Program-made: the position numbers and the translations under genes
DNA from: Pteria penguin
Lineage: Eukaryota; Mollusca; Bivalvia; Pterioida; Pteriidae
Assembly: GCA_035048485.1 (NCBI GenBank)
Contig: CM068590.1
Location: 10,405,329 to 10,469,328, forward strand
Length of the DNA stretch: 64,000 bases
Direction: 5' to 3'
Part shown: in pieces, positions 1 through 10,135 of the stretch
Layout: every line of letters starts with the position of its first letter
How positions within the stretch are numbered: the first letter of the stretch is position 1
Notes under the pieces: generated by a model
What the model was told of the DNA's origin: nothing
What the model saw: the letters and a program-made list of their open reading frames with translations, nothing else
Database searches by the model: none

Positions 1-1577
1 CCTGCCCTCTCTATGGGCTGATAGACCTGCCCTCTCTATGGGCTGATAGACCTGCCCTCTCTATGGGCTGATAGACTTGCCCTCTCTATGGGCTGCTATA
101 CCTGCCTTCTCCATGGGCTGATAAACCTGCCCTTTCTATGGGCTGCTATACCTGCCCTCTCTATTGGCTGCTATACCTGCCCTCTCTATGGGCTGATAGA
201 CCTGCCCTCTCTATGGGCTGATATACCTGCCCTCTCTATGGGCTGATAGACCAGCCCTCTCTATGGGCTGATAGACCTGCCCTCTCTATGGGCTGATAGA
301 CCTGCTCTCTCTATGGGCTGATAGACTTGCCCTCTCTATGGGCTGATAGACCTGCCCTCTCTATGGGCTGATAGACCTGCCCTCTCTATGGGCTGCTATA
401 CCTGCCCTCTCTATGGGCTGCTATACCTGCCCTCTCTATGGGCTGATAGACCTTCCCTCTCTATGGGCTGCTATACTTGCCCTCTCTATGGGCTGCTATA
501 CCTGCCCTCTCTATGGGCTGATAGACCTGCTCTCTCTATGGGCTGATAGACCTGCCCTTTCTATGGGCTGCTATACCTGCCCTCTCTATGGGCTGATAGA
601 CCTGCCCTCTCTATGGGCTGATAGACCTGCCCTCTCTATGGGCTGATAGACTTGCCCTCTCTATGGGCTGCTATACCTGCCTTCTCCATGGGCTGATAAA
701 CCTGCCCTTTCTATGGGCTGCTATACCTGCCCTCTCTATTGGCTGCTATACCTGCCCTCTCTATGGGCTGATAGACCTGCCCTCTCTATGGGCTGATAGA
801 CTTGCCTTCTCTATGGGCTGATAGACCTGCCCTCTCTATGGGCTGATAGACTTGCCCTCTCCATGGGCTGCTATACCTGCCCTCTCTATGGGCTGCTATA
901 CCTGCCCTCTCTATGGGCTGATAGACCAGCCCTCTCTATGGGCTGATAGGCCTGCCCTCTCTATGGGCTGATAGGCCTGCCCTCTCTATGAGCCTGCCCT
1001 CTCTATGGGCTGCTATACCAGCCCTCTCTATGGGCTGCTATACCAGCCCTCTCTATGGGCTGATAGACCAGCCCTCTCTATGGGCTGATAGACCTGCCCT
1101 CTCTATGGGCTGATAGACTTGCCCTCTCTATGGGCTGATAGACTTACCCTCTCAATGGACTGATAGACTTACCCTCTCTATGGGCTGATATACTTGCCCT
1201 CTCTATGGGCTGATAGACCTGCCCTCTCTATGGACTGATAGACTTGCCCTCTCTATGGACTGATAGACACCCTCTCAATGGACTGATAGACCTGCCCTCT
1301 TTATGGGCTGATAGACTTGCCCACTCTATGGGCTGATAGATCTGCCCTCTTTATGGGCTGATAGACTTGCACTCTCTATGGGCTGATAGACCTGCCCTCT
1401 TTATGGGCTGATAGACTTATCCTCAATGGACTGATAGACTTGCCCTCTCTATGGGCTGATAGACCTGCCCTCTTTATGGGCTGATAGACTTACCCGCTCA
1501 ATGGACTGATAGACCTGCCCTCTTTATGGGCTGATAGACCTGCCCTCGTTATGGGCTGCTATACCTGCCCTCTCTAT
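1..1577. repeat. 25-bp minisatellite, about 62 copies, cut by the window start
   Basis: The unit is CCTGCCCTCTCTATGGGCTG followed by ATAGA or CTATA. Exact 25-bp spacing is visible from base 1, so the array begins before the window. Two unit variants (GATAGAC and GCTATAC) alternate in blocks. From about 1140 the units diverge (CTCAATGGACTG, CTCTTTATGGGCTG), as expected at the decaying edge of an array. Short open frames inside it, such as 413-646, are read-through of the repeat and not genes. Confidence 0.97.
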
Positions 1578-1923
1578 GGGCAATAATGCATACAGTATGG
1601 GCAGATAGACCTAACCTCTGTATTAACTAATAGACCTACCTTCACACTAAGCTAGACATAAACTTACAGACTGGCATTATGACTTGACAGAAAAATAAAA
1701 ATGGAGAAATATATGGGAAAACTTTAGTCAAAATTTAATATTAATGAACTATAGTCAAAATCTGATATTAATGAAGTAAAAAGAATAATTTTAAAGTGTA
1801 TACTTTAAACCCTAAACCTCCCCTGCATGGGATTGTCTCATAGTAAGACCTTTATATCTGACCACTATAGACGTCTCCTAGCATTTGTTCCATCTTGGTT
1901 TCACTGATATCGTTTGTTTTCAG
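1578..1923. other. AT-rich non-coding stretch before a candidate exon
   Basis: It holds degenerate remnants of the 25-bp array up to about 1640, then AT-rich sequence with a short local duplication (AGTCAAAATNTNATATTAATGAA at about 1725-1775). It ends in a pyrimidine-rich tract and TTTTCAG that could act as a 3' splice site for the next feature. Confidence 0.5.
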
Positions 1924-1980
1924 ATTTGTGAAGTGGTTATGCAGGATGAGACGACTAAGAGCCGTGTCAGAGTTAGATGA
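1924..1980 (+). CDS. candidate terminal coding exon of an unidentified upstream gene
   Basis: A good 3' splice site (GTTTGTTTTCAG ending at 1923) is followed by 18 open codons reading ICEVVMQDETTKSRVRVR and a TGA at 1978-1980. The charged composition looks like a real C-terminus, and no donor is needed because the frame ends in a stop. A second frame stays open to 2146, but it opens inside the apparent intron and looks less protein-like. The rest of the gene would lie upstream, beyond the minisatellite and possibly outside the window. I do not recognise the family. The next exon cluster starts with its own ATG and looks like a separate gene. This remains a weak call because one short exon can arise by chance. 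Confidence 0.35.
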   Translation: MCEVVMQDETTKSRVRVR

Positions 1981-2280
1981 CCTCCAACCTGCAGAATATG
2001 ACCCCTGTATTGACTGTGATATGCCGATTAAATCAACCATAGAAATACAACCACTCTATCCTCGTCAGAAAATTGATTATGCGTGGTTTGTATACAGAAC
2101 GTCAGAATTCTTGGGAAATATTTACTTTGTCAGATATTCAGACTGACGACAACTTGAATTCTTATCAGTACGAACATTAAATTTATCAGCATAAAATGAT
2201 TGGATGATGATTTTGTTGAAAACTGCACAACATATAACATGATAGCTATTGTAAAGGTTTGAAATCTCTGTACAATACAC

Positions 2281-2340
2281 TAGGTACATAATGTACATAC
2301 TAGGTACATAATGTACATACTAGGTACATAATGTACATAC
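2281..2340. repeat. three perfect copies of a 20-bp unit
   Basis: TAGGTACATAATGTACATAC is repeated three times without a mismatch. Each unit contains a near-palindrome (GTACATAATGTAC). Confidence 0.95.
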
Positions 2341-2607
2341 TAACTCTATATATAGCAGTAGTGAAATCATTTTGTCTTGACGTAAAATAACAAAGAAGTA
2401 AGATCTGTCATGTATGACAAACTTTTCAATCTCAATCATTTGAAATTATCAGACATTAGTCTACCATATTTGTTTATTAATTTAAGTATACATGTATTTG
2501 TGAAATCATCACTCTTATTAGTGAAGTATGATCTTTTCAGGATTTATTTTTATCAGACATTTGATATCTGAGTCATTATCATTGGTCATGTTACTTGTAA
2601 TATGATT

Positions 2608-2875
2608 GATTGATTTTTGTTTAACGTCACACCATGAATATTTCACGTATATGGTGACGGCATCTGCCTGATGCGGGGCATACAAATTTTTACCTTTGCA
2701 ACGGACCCACCCAAAGCAGTGAGGGATCTTTAACGCGCCATGCATACCACTACACGGGGCCTCATTTCTTACTATCTCATCTGAAAAAACAGGACACTGG
2801 CATGACTAGAGCAGGACTCGAACCCCGGCCTCCCTATCTGGAGATGAGCAAGATACTACTAGGCCAAGCTGGCTT
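2608..2875 (-). mobile_element. tRNA-headed SINE, antisense, near full length
   Basis: Read on the minus strand it starts with a tRNA-like head (A-box region TTGGCCTAGTAGTATC, B-box GGGGTTCGAGTCC). The body is shared with the copies at 41151-41417 and 44959-45232 (ATCAGGCAGATGCCGTCACC, CGTGAAATATTC), and it ends in GTTAAACAAAAATCAATC. It lies between the candidate exon at 1924 and the first exon at 3237. Confidence 0.9.
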
Positions 2876-3236
2876 CTGTTACTTGTAATAAGATCCTCAG
2901 TGTTTGAGTAGATGGAAGCATTGCGCTGGAACTCACTGTAGCTTCTTCACCTCAGTTCTAATGTGGGGTTGATCAGTGACTGAGGCAAGAAAGCGTGCAT
3001 GTTGGTAAATCTGCTAAATGTCATTGTTTGTTTCTCAATTCTCCAGTATTTTACCATAATATTTTGTGGTGCAAAATGTCATTCTTGTTGGAAAAATTTT
3101 TATTTTAAAATATATTTAGAAACACTTTCAAAATTTACTTTCGGAGAGGACTTTATTTTTAGTCCATTAGAACTCTATGATGTGGTGTCCTGATAAACCT
3201 TATTTTATTGACTTTTCTCTAATCAGGTGCTACCGT

Positions 3237-3341
3237 ATGGAGGGCCAGGCAGCCAGACAGGCGGCTCTAGAGGAAGCCATGGCTTGGTTGTCTACTTTGG
3301 GAGGCGGCTTTTCAGCTCTGGGAGATTATTTCCAGCATCAT
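3237..3341 (+). CDS. exon 1 (first coding) of a 135-aa conserved uncharacterised metazoan protein
   Basis: The coding sequence is join(3237..3341, 4036..4181, 6325..6481), 135 aa. This exon gives residues 1-35 from ATG at 3237 (MEGQAARQAALEEAMAW...) to ...DYFQHH, with a strong donor CAT|GTAAGC at 3342. An acceptor (TTTTCTCTAATCAG) ends at 3226, so a 5' non-coding exon probably lies upstream and this exon begins about ten bases before the ATG. Phases match at both introns. The protein is small, helical-looking and basic towards its C-terminus, with no signal peptide or membrane segment. From memory it resembles the uncharacterised metazoan family annotated F58A4.6-like (DUF4807), whose length is similar. 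I could not verify that, and no biochemical role can be assigned. Confidence 0.7.
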
Positions 3342-4035
3342 GTAAGCAGATCAACACTAAACATCACCAAATAAAAAAAACAAAAACACAAAAAAAACCC
3401 CACTTGATGATGATTTAATTTGTATTACCTTAATTTACATATTTTATGAATGATATGACTAAAAACCCCAGGTTTTTTTTTCTGAGGACAAATTCTGGAT
3501 CGAGATTTGAAAAGCCTCTATTGCAGATCTAACAATTGTTTTTATAATTTGATAGATTTAATTGTCCAGTCCTTAATATGCCATACAAATGTTGATGTTT
3601 ATCTCACATGTCTTGAAGTGTCATACTTTTGTTTTAAGACTTGAAATGTCAAAGAAATCATGCTGTCATGACATATCTCTCCCAGAGCTTTAAAACTTTC
3701 TTCAGTAAATTCTTGAGAATTTTTACAGACTCTGAGTATTTCAGGTCAAAACTGTTCAAAACTTAATGAATGTAAAATATATATATTTATTAATAAAATC
3801 TTTTTTGTTTTGTTGATATTTCCAATTTAGATATAGTATAAGTTAAGAAGGGGCAGACCTTGTGTTGTAGTTGAACATGTGAATTGGAATGCAGGCACTT
3901 CTGATTGCACCACTATGTTTAATACATTGATTGCCTCCTCCTTCATTATCATAATATGACTGCAAAATTACTGAGAATAAACCAACTAGTCTATTGACCA
4001 AAGATTTTATTCACTCCTTAATGCAATCCTTGTAG

Positions 4036-4181
4036 GCTGAGGAGGCTGGTAGGATATCCTTTAAGCAGTTACGAATCGCCATGGAGATGGGCCATCCTAT
4101 TATCGCTTCCAAATGTAAACTGTTCTTTGCTCAAAGTCTCATGCAGCGAGGTTACCTTGCACATTCCAGACGAATCTTAAG
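4036..4181 (+). CDS. exon 2 of the 135-aa conserved protein
   Basis: The acceptor CTTGTAG ends at 4035 and the donor TTAAG|GTAGGTGAT starts at 4182. The exon is 146 bp: 48 full codons (AEEAGRISFKQLRIAMEMGH...) plus AG, which joins the A of the next exon to make arginine. It encodes residues 36-84, including HPIIASKCKLFFAQSLMQRG and AHSRRILR. The donor and the last exon bases are tandemly copied in the intron that follows. Failure to splice would read AGG then TAG, ending the protein at residue 84. Confidence 0.75.
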
Positions 4182-4472
4182 GTAGGTGATACCTTATTAC
4201 TGATAAACAAACAAATCTTAAGGTAGGTGATACCTTATCACTGATATACAGACGAATCTTAAGGTAGGTGATACCTTATTACTGATAAACAGAAGAATCT
4301 TAAGGTAGGTGATACCTTATCACTGATAAACAGACGAATCTTAAGGTAGGTGATACCTTATCACTGATATACAGACGAATCTTAAGGTAGGTGATACCAT
4401 ATCACTGATAAACAAACAAATCATAAGGTAAGTGATACCATATCACCGATATACCGAGGTAGGTGATACCTT
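4171..4472 (+). repeat. 41-bp tandem array carrying copies of a 5' splice site
   Basis: There are about seven copies with period 41: CGAATCTTAAGGTAGGTGAT, then ACCTTATCACTGATAAACAGA. The first copy straddles the exon 2/intron 2 border at 4181/4182. Most later copies keep TTAAG|GTAGGTGAT intact; one degenerates to ATAAG|GTAAGTGAT. Confidence 0.95.
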
Positions 4473-4691
4473 GATCCGGCGCCACAAACTGAGAAAATAT
4501 TGAAGTCAATTATTTCATTTTATTTTGTTCCATTATCAAACGTTAAAATAATCTGTTATACAGAACGGTTTAATTCTATTTATCAATATAATAAAACTCA
4601 TTAAAATCCAAATCCCAGTTATTGATTCATTGTTGAACAAAATAATTTGAAATTATGACTCAAGTATTTTTTCAGTTTATGGAGCCAGACC
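4473..4691. mobile_element. 219-bp MITE with about 20-bp terminal inverted repeats
   Basis: The left end GATCCGGCGCCACAAACTGA and right end CAGTTTATGGAGCCAGACC are inverted copies. The interior (TTATCAAACGTTAAAATAA, TAAAATCCAAATCCCAGTTA) matches the copies at 26180-26398 and 26870-27088. There is no coding capacity. It abuts the 41-bp array inside intron 2. Confidence 0.9.
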
Positions 4692-4740
4692 ATGATTGCT
4701 GATACACAGCACTCTCATATTAGAGAACATTGGTTTGAGG

Positions 4741-4896
4741 TGAACCATGCTTCATGATCTAGACAGAGACAGATTTGAGGTGAAGCATGCTTCATGATCT
4801 AGACAGAGACAGATTTGAGGTGAAGCATGCTTCATGATCTAGACAGAGGCAGATTTGAGGTGAAACATGCTTCATGATCTAGACAGAGACAGATTT
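4741..4896. repeat. 40-bp tandem repeat, four copies
   Basis: The unit TGAAGCATGCTTCATGATCT plus AGACAGAGACAGATTTGAGG repeats exactly every 40 bp. It contains a palindrome (GAAGCATGCTTC). It lies inside intron 2 of the 135-aa gene. Confidence 0.95.
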
Positions 4897-5289
4897 AATG
4901 TAGTGGTCAATCACTAGTTTTGTGATGCAAACAATCTCAATTGGATTCTCGCATTGCACCACTACTTGAAAGGGTTATCCGCTGCCTCTTTTTCAACATA
5001 TCACTAAAACATTTTTGATAGCATCATTACACAGGAATCAACAAACAAACCAATCAATTGTTATCCATAAAGGAGACAATCAAACAAGCACACAAAACAA
5101 ATTATTATTTCATATACCAAAAAAGATTTCAAGACTGTCCCTATCTAAAATATATATATGATAAGATTTGATTCATATCTAGGATTTATAATTTATCCCA
5201 TGAAACGAGTTTTGTGCTGAGTTCTCAAGCGCATGAATTTCGTAGTTGCTGATCCTATAACCTTATCACTCAGAATTTTTGACGTCGGA

Positions 5290-5412
5290 GACAGACCAAG
5301 TTATGGATAGCTTATCAATAATATCAAAATCAATAAAATCAGAATTAATAATATCAGAATCAATAAAATCAGAATTAATTATATCAGAATCAATAAAATC
5401 AGAATCAATAAT
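5290..5412. repeat. about 30-bp AT-rich tandem repeat in intron 2
   Basis: The unit approximates AATATCAGAATCAATAAAAT plus CAGAATTAAT, with about four copies. It keeps a short frame open (IISESIKSEL repeats within 5279-5554). I read that as a repeat artefact, not a gene. Confidence 0.85.
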
Positions 5413-6324
5413 TTCATCTGTCCATCATTTGAATAATTACTATTTAGATATGTTAGAAAGGGCATATTTATTTGTTCCACTTTGCATGGTTTTTCCGCTC
5501 TCTTATTTTGATAAAGCCAATGGCAAATACTACAACACCCCTCACATTGCATAAAAGATTTCATTCAAATTCACTACTCAGTGAAAGCATAGTATATATA
5601 TATTTTTCAAATATTGCGAATTTCTGGTCTATCAGATAAGTTTCTGTGAGTTATGTTTCTTTGGACTTGGATCAGTGGATAAATCTGCAGTTTCAGAAAT
5701 TTCTAACAGAAGTATTCTGATAGATTTCGTTCATATTTACTGCATGATAATTGCACATATATATACATGTAGTAACTAAACTTTTTTTCAGTAATTTTTC
5801 AGATAAAATACACAATTGTCATCCCTTATTTTTAACCGAAAAATTGCATATTTATTACTCAATAGCAATGTTTTTCTAAAATGCAAATTTCTAATTACTA
5901 CTTGTTCATATGGGCTACTAAAGAAGACATGCATATGAAGTATGTTGAACTGTCAATATCACTTTTGACTTTTGCCAAAAGCAATAGGTAGCTTCTCACA
6001 ACTGACATAAGTAATACAATATTTTCCTTTACTGTTAACAAGTTAAGATGAAACATTTACAAATGTTCATCATAATGTACATGGAAACAATAGATGAAAA
6101 AGAATAGTTGAAATGATTTTTGTGAATAACTGGTGTTCATTTTTCCCACAGATGCTGTGTTAATAATAATACTAATGTAATCTTATATGTGAAATTATTC
6201 TAAGTTTGATAAGTGGTAAAAAAAAGTACTGCTTTTAAACTAATTCTTTATTTCCTTACTTCCTAACAAAATCTTGAATAATATAATATATCTACAAGTA
6301 ACTTTGCTATTTCCTTTGATTCAG
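5413..6324. other. remainder of intron 2, AT-rich
   Basis: Nothing beyond AT-rich intronic sequence and the terminal 3' splice site is supported here. Confidence 0.6.
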
Positions 6325-6481
6325 ATCTCAGAAAAAATTTGCCAAGCAGTGCCAAGATATAGACAGTAAATTACTAGCCATGTGGAATGCTCTAGCCTCA
6401 AGGTTAAAATACTTATTTCAAAGGTCCAGCGTCAAGGCTGTTTCTGCTGGATATTCAGGAAAAGTGTTGACACTAAAATGA
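6325..6481 (+). CDS. exon 3 (last coding) of the 135-aa conserved protein
   Basis: The acceptor TTTGATTCAG ends at 6324. The frame continues from the split arginine codon: SQKKFAKQCQDIDSKLLAMW, then a basic tail, to TGA at 6479-6481. The conserved-looking core ends near RLKYLF. The final 20 residues or so look less constrained, so an alternative donor near 6401 (CTCAAG|GTTAAA) leading to another 3' exon cannot be excluded. I saw no convincing AATAAA close downstream. Confidence 0.65.
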
Positions 6482-7189
6482 AATTGAGATCCGTGCAATG
6501 AAATTCTACCATTTTAACAGATTTATCACCATTGACTCTTACTGTGGAAAGTGAATTTATATATTTGATAGAAAGGACAGAGTTCATAGGTCAAGGTTAC
6601 GTACACTACCTTTTAATGACAAGTGATAACAAAGTGTTAAGATTGCACTCAAGATTTTGTGTTCTCTCTGTTCAAATGAATTTACAGAAAAAAATATGTG
6701 CATTCAGAGACACTTTTATTGATAATGAAATCAGAACATAACAAGCTTTAAGGTATAAAATATTTAATCCAAAGGTCAAGGTTACTAATACACACATCCA
6801 CTACTACAAGGGCAATTACAGATTGTTTTATTCTATTTCTAGATATTCAAGAAATATCTAGTAATAGAGGTTTGTCTATAGATTAAAAAAAAAAACAATT
6901 ATGAAAATGAGGATACAAACTGAATTTGCATAATAACTGGGTAAAATAGGTGCTCTTACTAATATAGTTTTGTTTGTGATATTTTATATAATTGATATTA
7001 AAATGTAAAATACATTGATCTTGTTTGTTATTATTATATATTATTATTAACATCCCCAGATTGCACTTGTTTAGGTGAGTATCCTACAGCATTATGCCAA
7101 TCCTCCCTTCAGCTTCTCTTGTTTGTCAGCTCAGGATGGAGTTTCTACCAGGGAAAGCTCTGAAGATGGTCTTGTTGAAATTAGTTGCA

Positions 7190-7918
7190 GGCCCGTAGGA
7201 AGCAATTCAAAAGTGGGGGGGGGGCCAAACTTGTAAACTCAAAACAAATTTTGCAATATGATACCACTGTTTTAAGCCAGTTTTTGTGCTAAGGAATCTT
7301 GCTTGTATTGAATAGAGCTAGACGCCGACCATAGGCAGATCTAGCAATTTTTGAAAAAAAAGCGGAGGAGGGGATGGTGGTGTTGCAGCCTGCCATGACG
7401 ACTATTATCCACTATTCAGTTTGGAAAAGGGGGAGGGGGGGGGTGTTGCAGCCTTGAAAATGGCCCAAAATAACCTTTTTTGGTAAAAATTTTTGACAAA
7501 GGGGGGTTGCAACAACCCCCCCCCCAATCCCCCTCAAAATCCGCCAATGCTAACAGTTAATAATAAACTCATTTTCACCTCCCAAACATGGATAATCGGT
7601 GTTCAACTTAGAAGCACTAAGAGGTTCGGGAAATTTCGCCTATGTTTGCATGAGTAAATGTTTTCCAGAGCCCGAGCGCTTTTTATCTTTGCACGATGAA
7701 AATACCTTGTAGTATTAACGTTCAGAAAGAAAAGAACTTTATACATTCTGTTGCAATACAACTTACAAGATTGCAAATCAATGGCATGTTAAGAATAATT
7801 TCATGAAAACAATTTAGTAATTTGGATAACAATCTATGAAATATTTTGAATCGGCCAAAAAGTGGAGGCCCCAGCTCCTCCTCCCCCCCCCCCCCCCTTC
7901 CCCCTGGTTCCTACGGCC
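7190..7918. mobile_element. dispersed repeat bounded by inverted GGCCGTAGGAA ends, with G/C runs
   Basis: The left end GGCCCGTAGGAAGCAATTC and the right end GGTTCCTACGGCC are inverted copies. Poly-G runs near the left end and poly-C runs near the right end add to the symmetry. The interior has more G-rich and C-rich tracts and no ORF. It resembles a non-autonomous element or foldback repeat. No clean target duplication is visible. The sequence between 6482 and 7189 is AT-rich with no supported feature. Confidence 0.55.
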
Positions 7919-7939
7919 ATGGGTTGATTTTCATTTTAT

Positions 7940-8222
7940 ATCCAAGGATGGTCATCAATATTTCATGTTGGTTGAAGGTCGTTGTCTTTCTTTGGTGCAC
8001 TGACAGCATCTGATCGATGTATTATATAAAATCGATGTATGCAGTGGAACCACCTGAAGCAGACGGGGATATTTACGTTGTACCAACCCCTGTAAAGTCA
8101 CCCTAGCTCAGGTTATACTGTCTCATTCAAAGGACAGGACACCAAAAACTCTCCCCTGACCCTTGAACCCTTGATCTGTAAGTCCTAACCAAAACACTAC
8201 CCACTGAGCTATGACAGTGCCA
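7940..8222 (-). mobile_element. tRNA-headed SINE, antisense, diverged
   Basis: On the minus strand the head reads TCATAGCTCAGTGGGTAGTG (A box), then AAGGGTTCAAGGGTC (B box), followed by GAGACAGTATAACCTGAG and a body with CTTCAGGTGGTTCCACTGC. The layout is as in the other SINEs here but with a different tRNA head, so it is probably another family. Confidence 0.75.
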
Positions 8223-8597
8223 CTATTATTCTTACTGTCAAACCTGATCTAAGCGATCAACAGAGAGGCACAAAAGTGGTCACATAGTTGAGGTGACCTT
8301 ATAATACAGGTTTATTTTATTCAATTTTTTGTCTTATTCAGAACTTCTATCTAAATTTGGAAATATTTCTTTTCAACAGTATGTATCCAATGGAATTTCC
8401 CATCCTAATTTTTTTACGGTGATCTCGTATATAAACTAAGGAAAGTAAAAGGCTCCGATAACGTTATTTTATCATGTAATAAAATAGTCAAACTTCTCCT
8501 AAATAGACAAAATTATATTGAGATCATCAAAAAGACTATAGGTCTTGCATTTGGCCCCTCTACAGCCTTATGCAGACTTTTACTTGAACGTTGCACG

Positions 8598-8697
8598 CTG
8601 ACTAACAGGGCGATGGGGACTATATGACGGGCCTTGTCCAAACCTCTTTCAGAGGAGACATGGTCCTGAACCTCGTCCCCTCTGACTGTTAGTCGGG
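8598..8697. other. imperfect 100-nt inverted repeat (hairpin-forming)
   Basis: The left arm 8598-8620 (with GACTAACAG and GGGGAC) pairs with the right arm 8675-8697 (GTCCCC and CTGTTAGTC), with one bulge and a few mismatches. The loop holds a second small hairpin (CCTCTTTCAGAGG). Confidence 0.6.
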
Positions 8698-8754
8698 ACT
8701 CCTACAGATCTAGGGTCTGAGCTCGCTTTCAGACTGGCAGAGCACGGTTTATCA

Positions 8755-9115
8755 TGTTGATGTCGCATATATTTTTATACCATTATGTATTTTACAATAC
8801 CTTACGTGTTTATATTTTAATGACCTCTCAATATGCGATACCTGTTGACCCTTGTTTTTTACATGGAGGATTATTTATAAATTTTTAAATGTACGTCTTT
8901 TGATTGTTCTGCTGTTACGGTGAGTGGGAAGGTGGGCCCGTAAACCGGTTAACCACACCATTTGTTTGGCTTTTGTCAAATTAAATGACCGTCCAAAGTC
9001 GGTATCGTAATTGCACTACAATCAAATATTTTTGTAATGTGTTAAATGTTCTATTATATTATTTATATTCATGTATTGTATAGCTCCATGGTGACTTCTG
9101 CCACATAAGTGAGCC
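8755..9115. repeat. dispersed repeat, homologous to 31300-31560
   Basis: Shared blocks occur in the same order: ATGACCTCT, ATGGAGGATTATTTATAAA, GTCGGTA, TTCATGTATT and TGGTGAC. It could be the 3' part of a retroelement; no coding sequence remains. Confidence 0.55.
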
Positions 9116-9944
9116 GGTAACTCCTCTTTTTTCTTGAACAAATAGTAAGGAACAGAGAAAGATGGTCGTTTAAGACAGGTGATTGCTTATTACAGGTGGT
9201 TTTAAAGCAAGTCTGATTCTACGGTAGATCAAATAATTTTTTCTTGCAGCAAAATTGTATCTATTGCTGTAACACAAGATCAGCTTTGCAAAACTATATA
9301 CATGTACAAACAAACCTGCGATACGATGTTGGACGTTAAATATCTTGCGCCGTTATATAGGTATATATGATGCGATATGTCCACAACCTTTTAAAGGAGA
9401 TGATGTGTTAGATTGTAAAATACTTTGCTAAGGATGTAAGTTGAAATTCAGTCAACATTTGGTACCTTTTTTTGTGGCGACAGGATCCATAATGTTGAAG
9501 CTGAATATTTACTGAAAGGTTGTAAATCATTCGACGACCATTTTTTTTTTTAATGCATTTGTTTTATGTTAATTTGTTTTAAAAATAACTTAACGTGAGT
9601 CATTTTCACGCTATAGTCTGTTCATATTGATAGAGAAGTGTTTGAATCTATTATTATTAACATTTCTGTTTCCTTGACACTCGCTTTTCATATTTTGTAC
9701 AGGAGATGCTTACTATTCCCAGGTACCATGGTATCAACTATTGCATATCTTACCAAGCTTTCATGAATGTTTACTGGTAGTAAGGGGTCCCTGAGGCTTT
9801 AATATGTTTTTTGTTAATCCCCCGTTCTAATAGAAAAATACAATTTCATTCTTATCATTTGAACAGGATTTATATTTAGGTCTAAATCAAGAAAATGTCA
9901 TGAATTATTTAACGGACATAAGGTACATACAACTCTTCATTTTT

Positions 9945-10135
9945 CTCTGTATGTAAAGGTCACCTCTGTATGTAAAGGTCACCTCTGTATATAAGCTCAT
10001 CTATGTATATAAAGGTGATTTCTGTATATAAAGGTCACCTCTGTATGTAAAGGTCATCTATATATGTAAAGGTCAATTCGGTATATAAAGTTCACCTCTG
10101 TATATAAATGTCACCTCTGTATGTAAAGGTCAAAC
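9945..10135. repeat. about 19-bp tandem repeat, CTGTATGTAAAGGTCACCT
   Basis: There are about nine imperfect copies. The same motif occurs in the opposite orientation at 40400-40510. Confidence 0.9.

Noticed and set aside
1..1577. CRISPR array
   Set aside because: Units are contiguous with no unique spacers, and the context is eukaryotic. The same applies to the arrays at 25503, 36733 and 58268.
7056..7150. Possible 15-nt micro-exon (CCCCAG|ATTGCACTTGTTTAG|GTGAGT) downstream of the 135-aa gene
   Set aside because: The splice signals are tidy, but exon 3 already ends in a stop and has no strong donor to join to; this needs transcript data.
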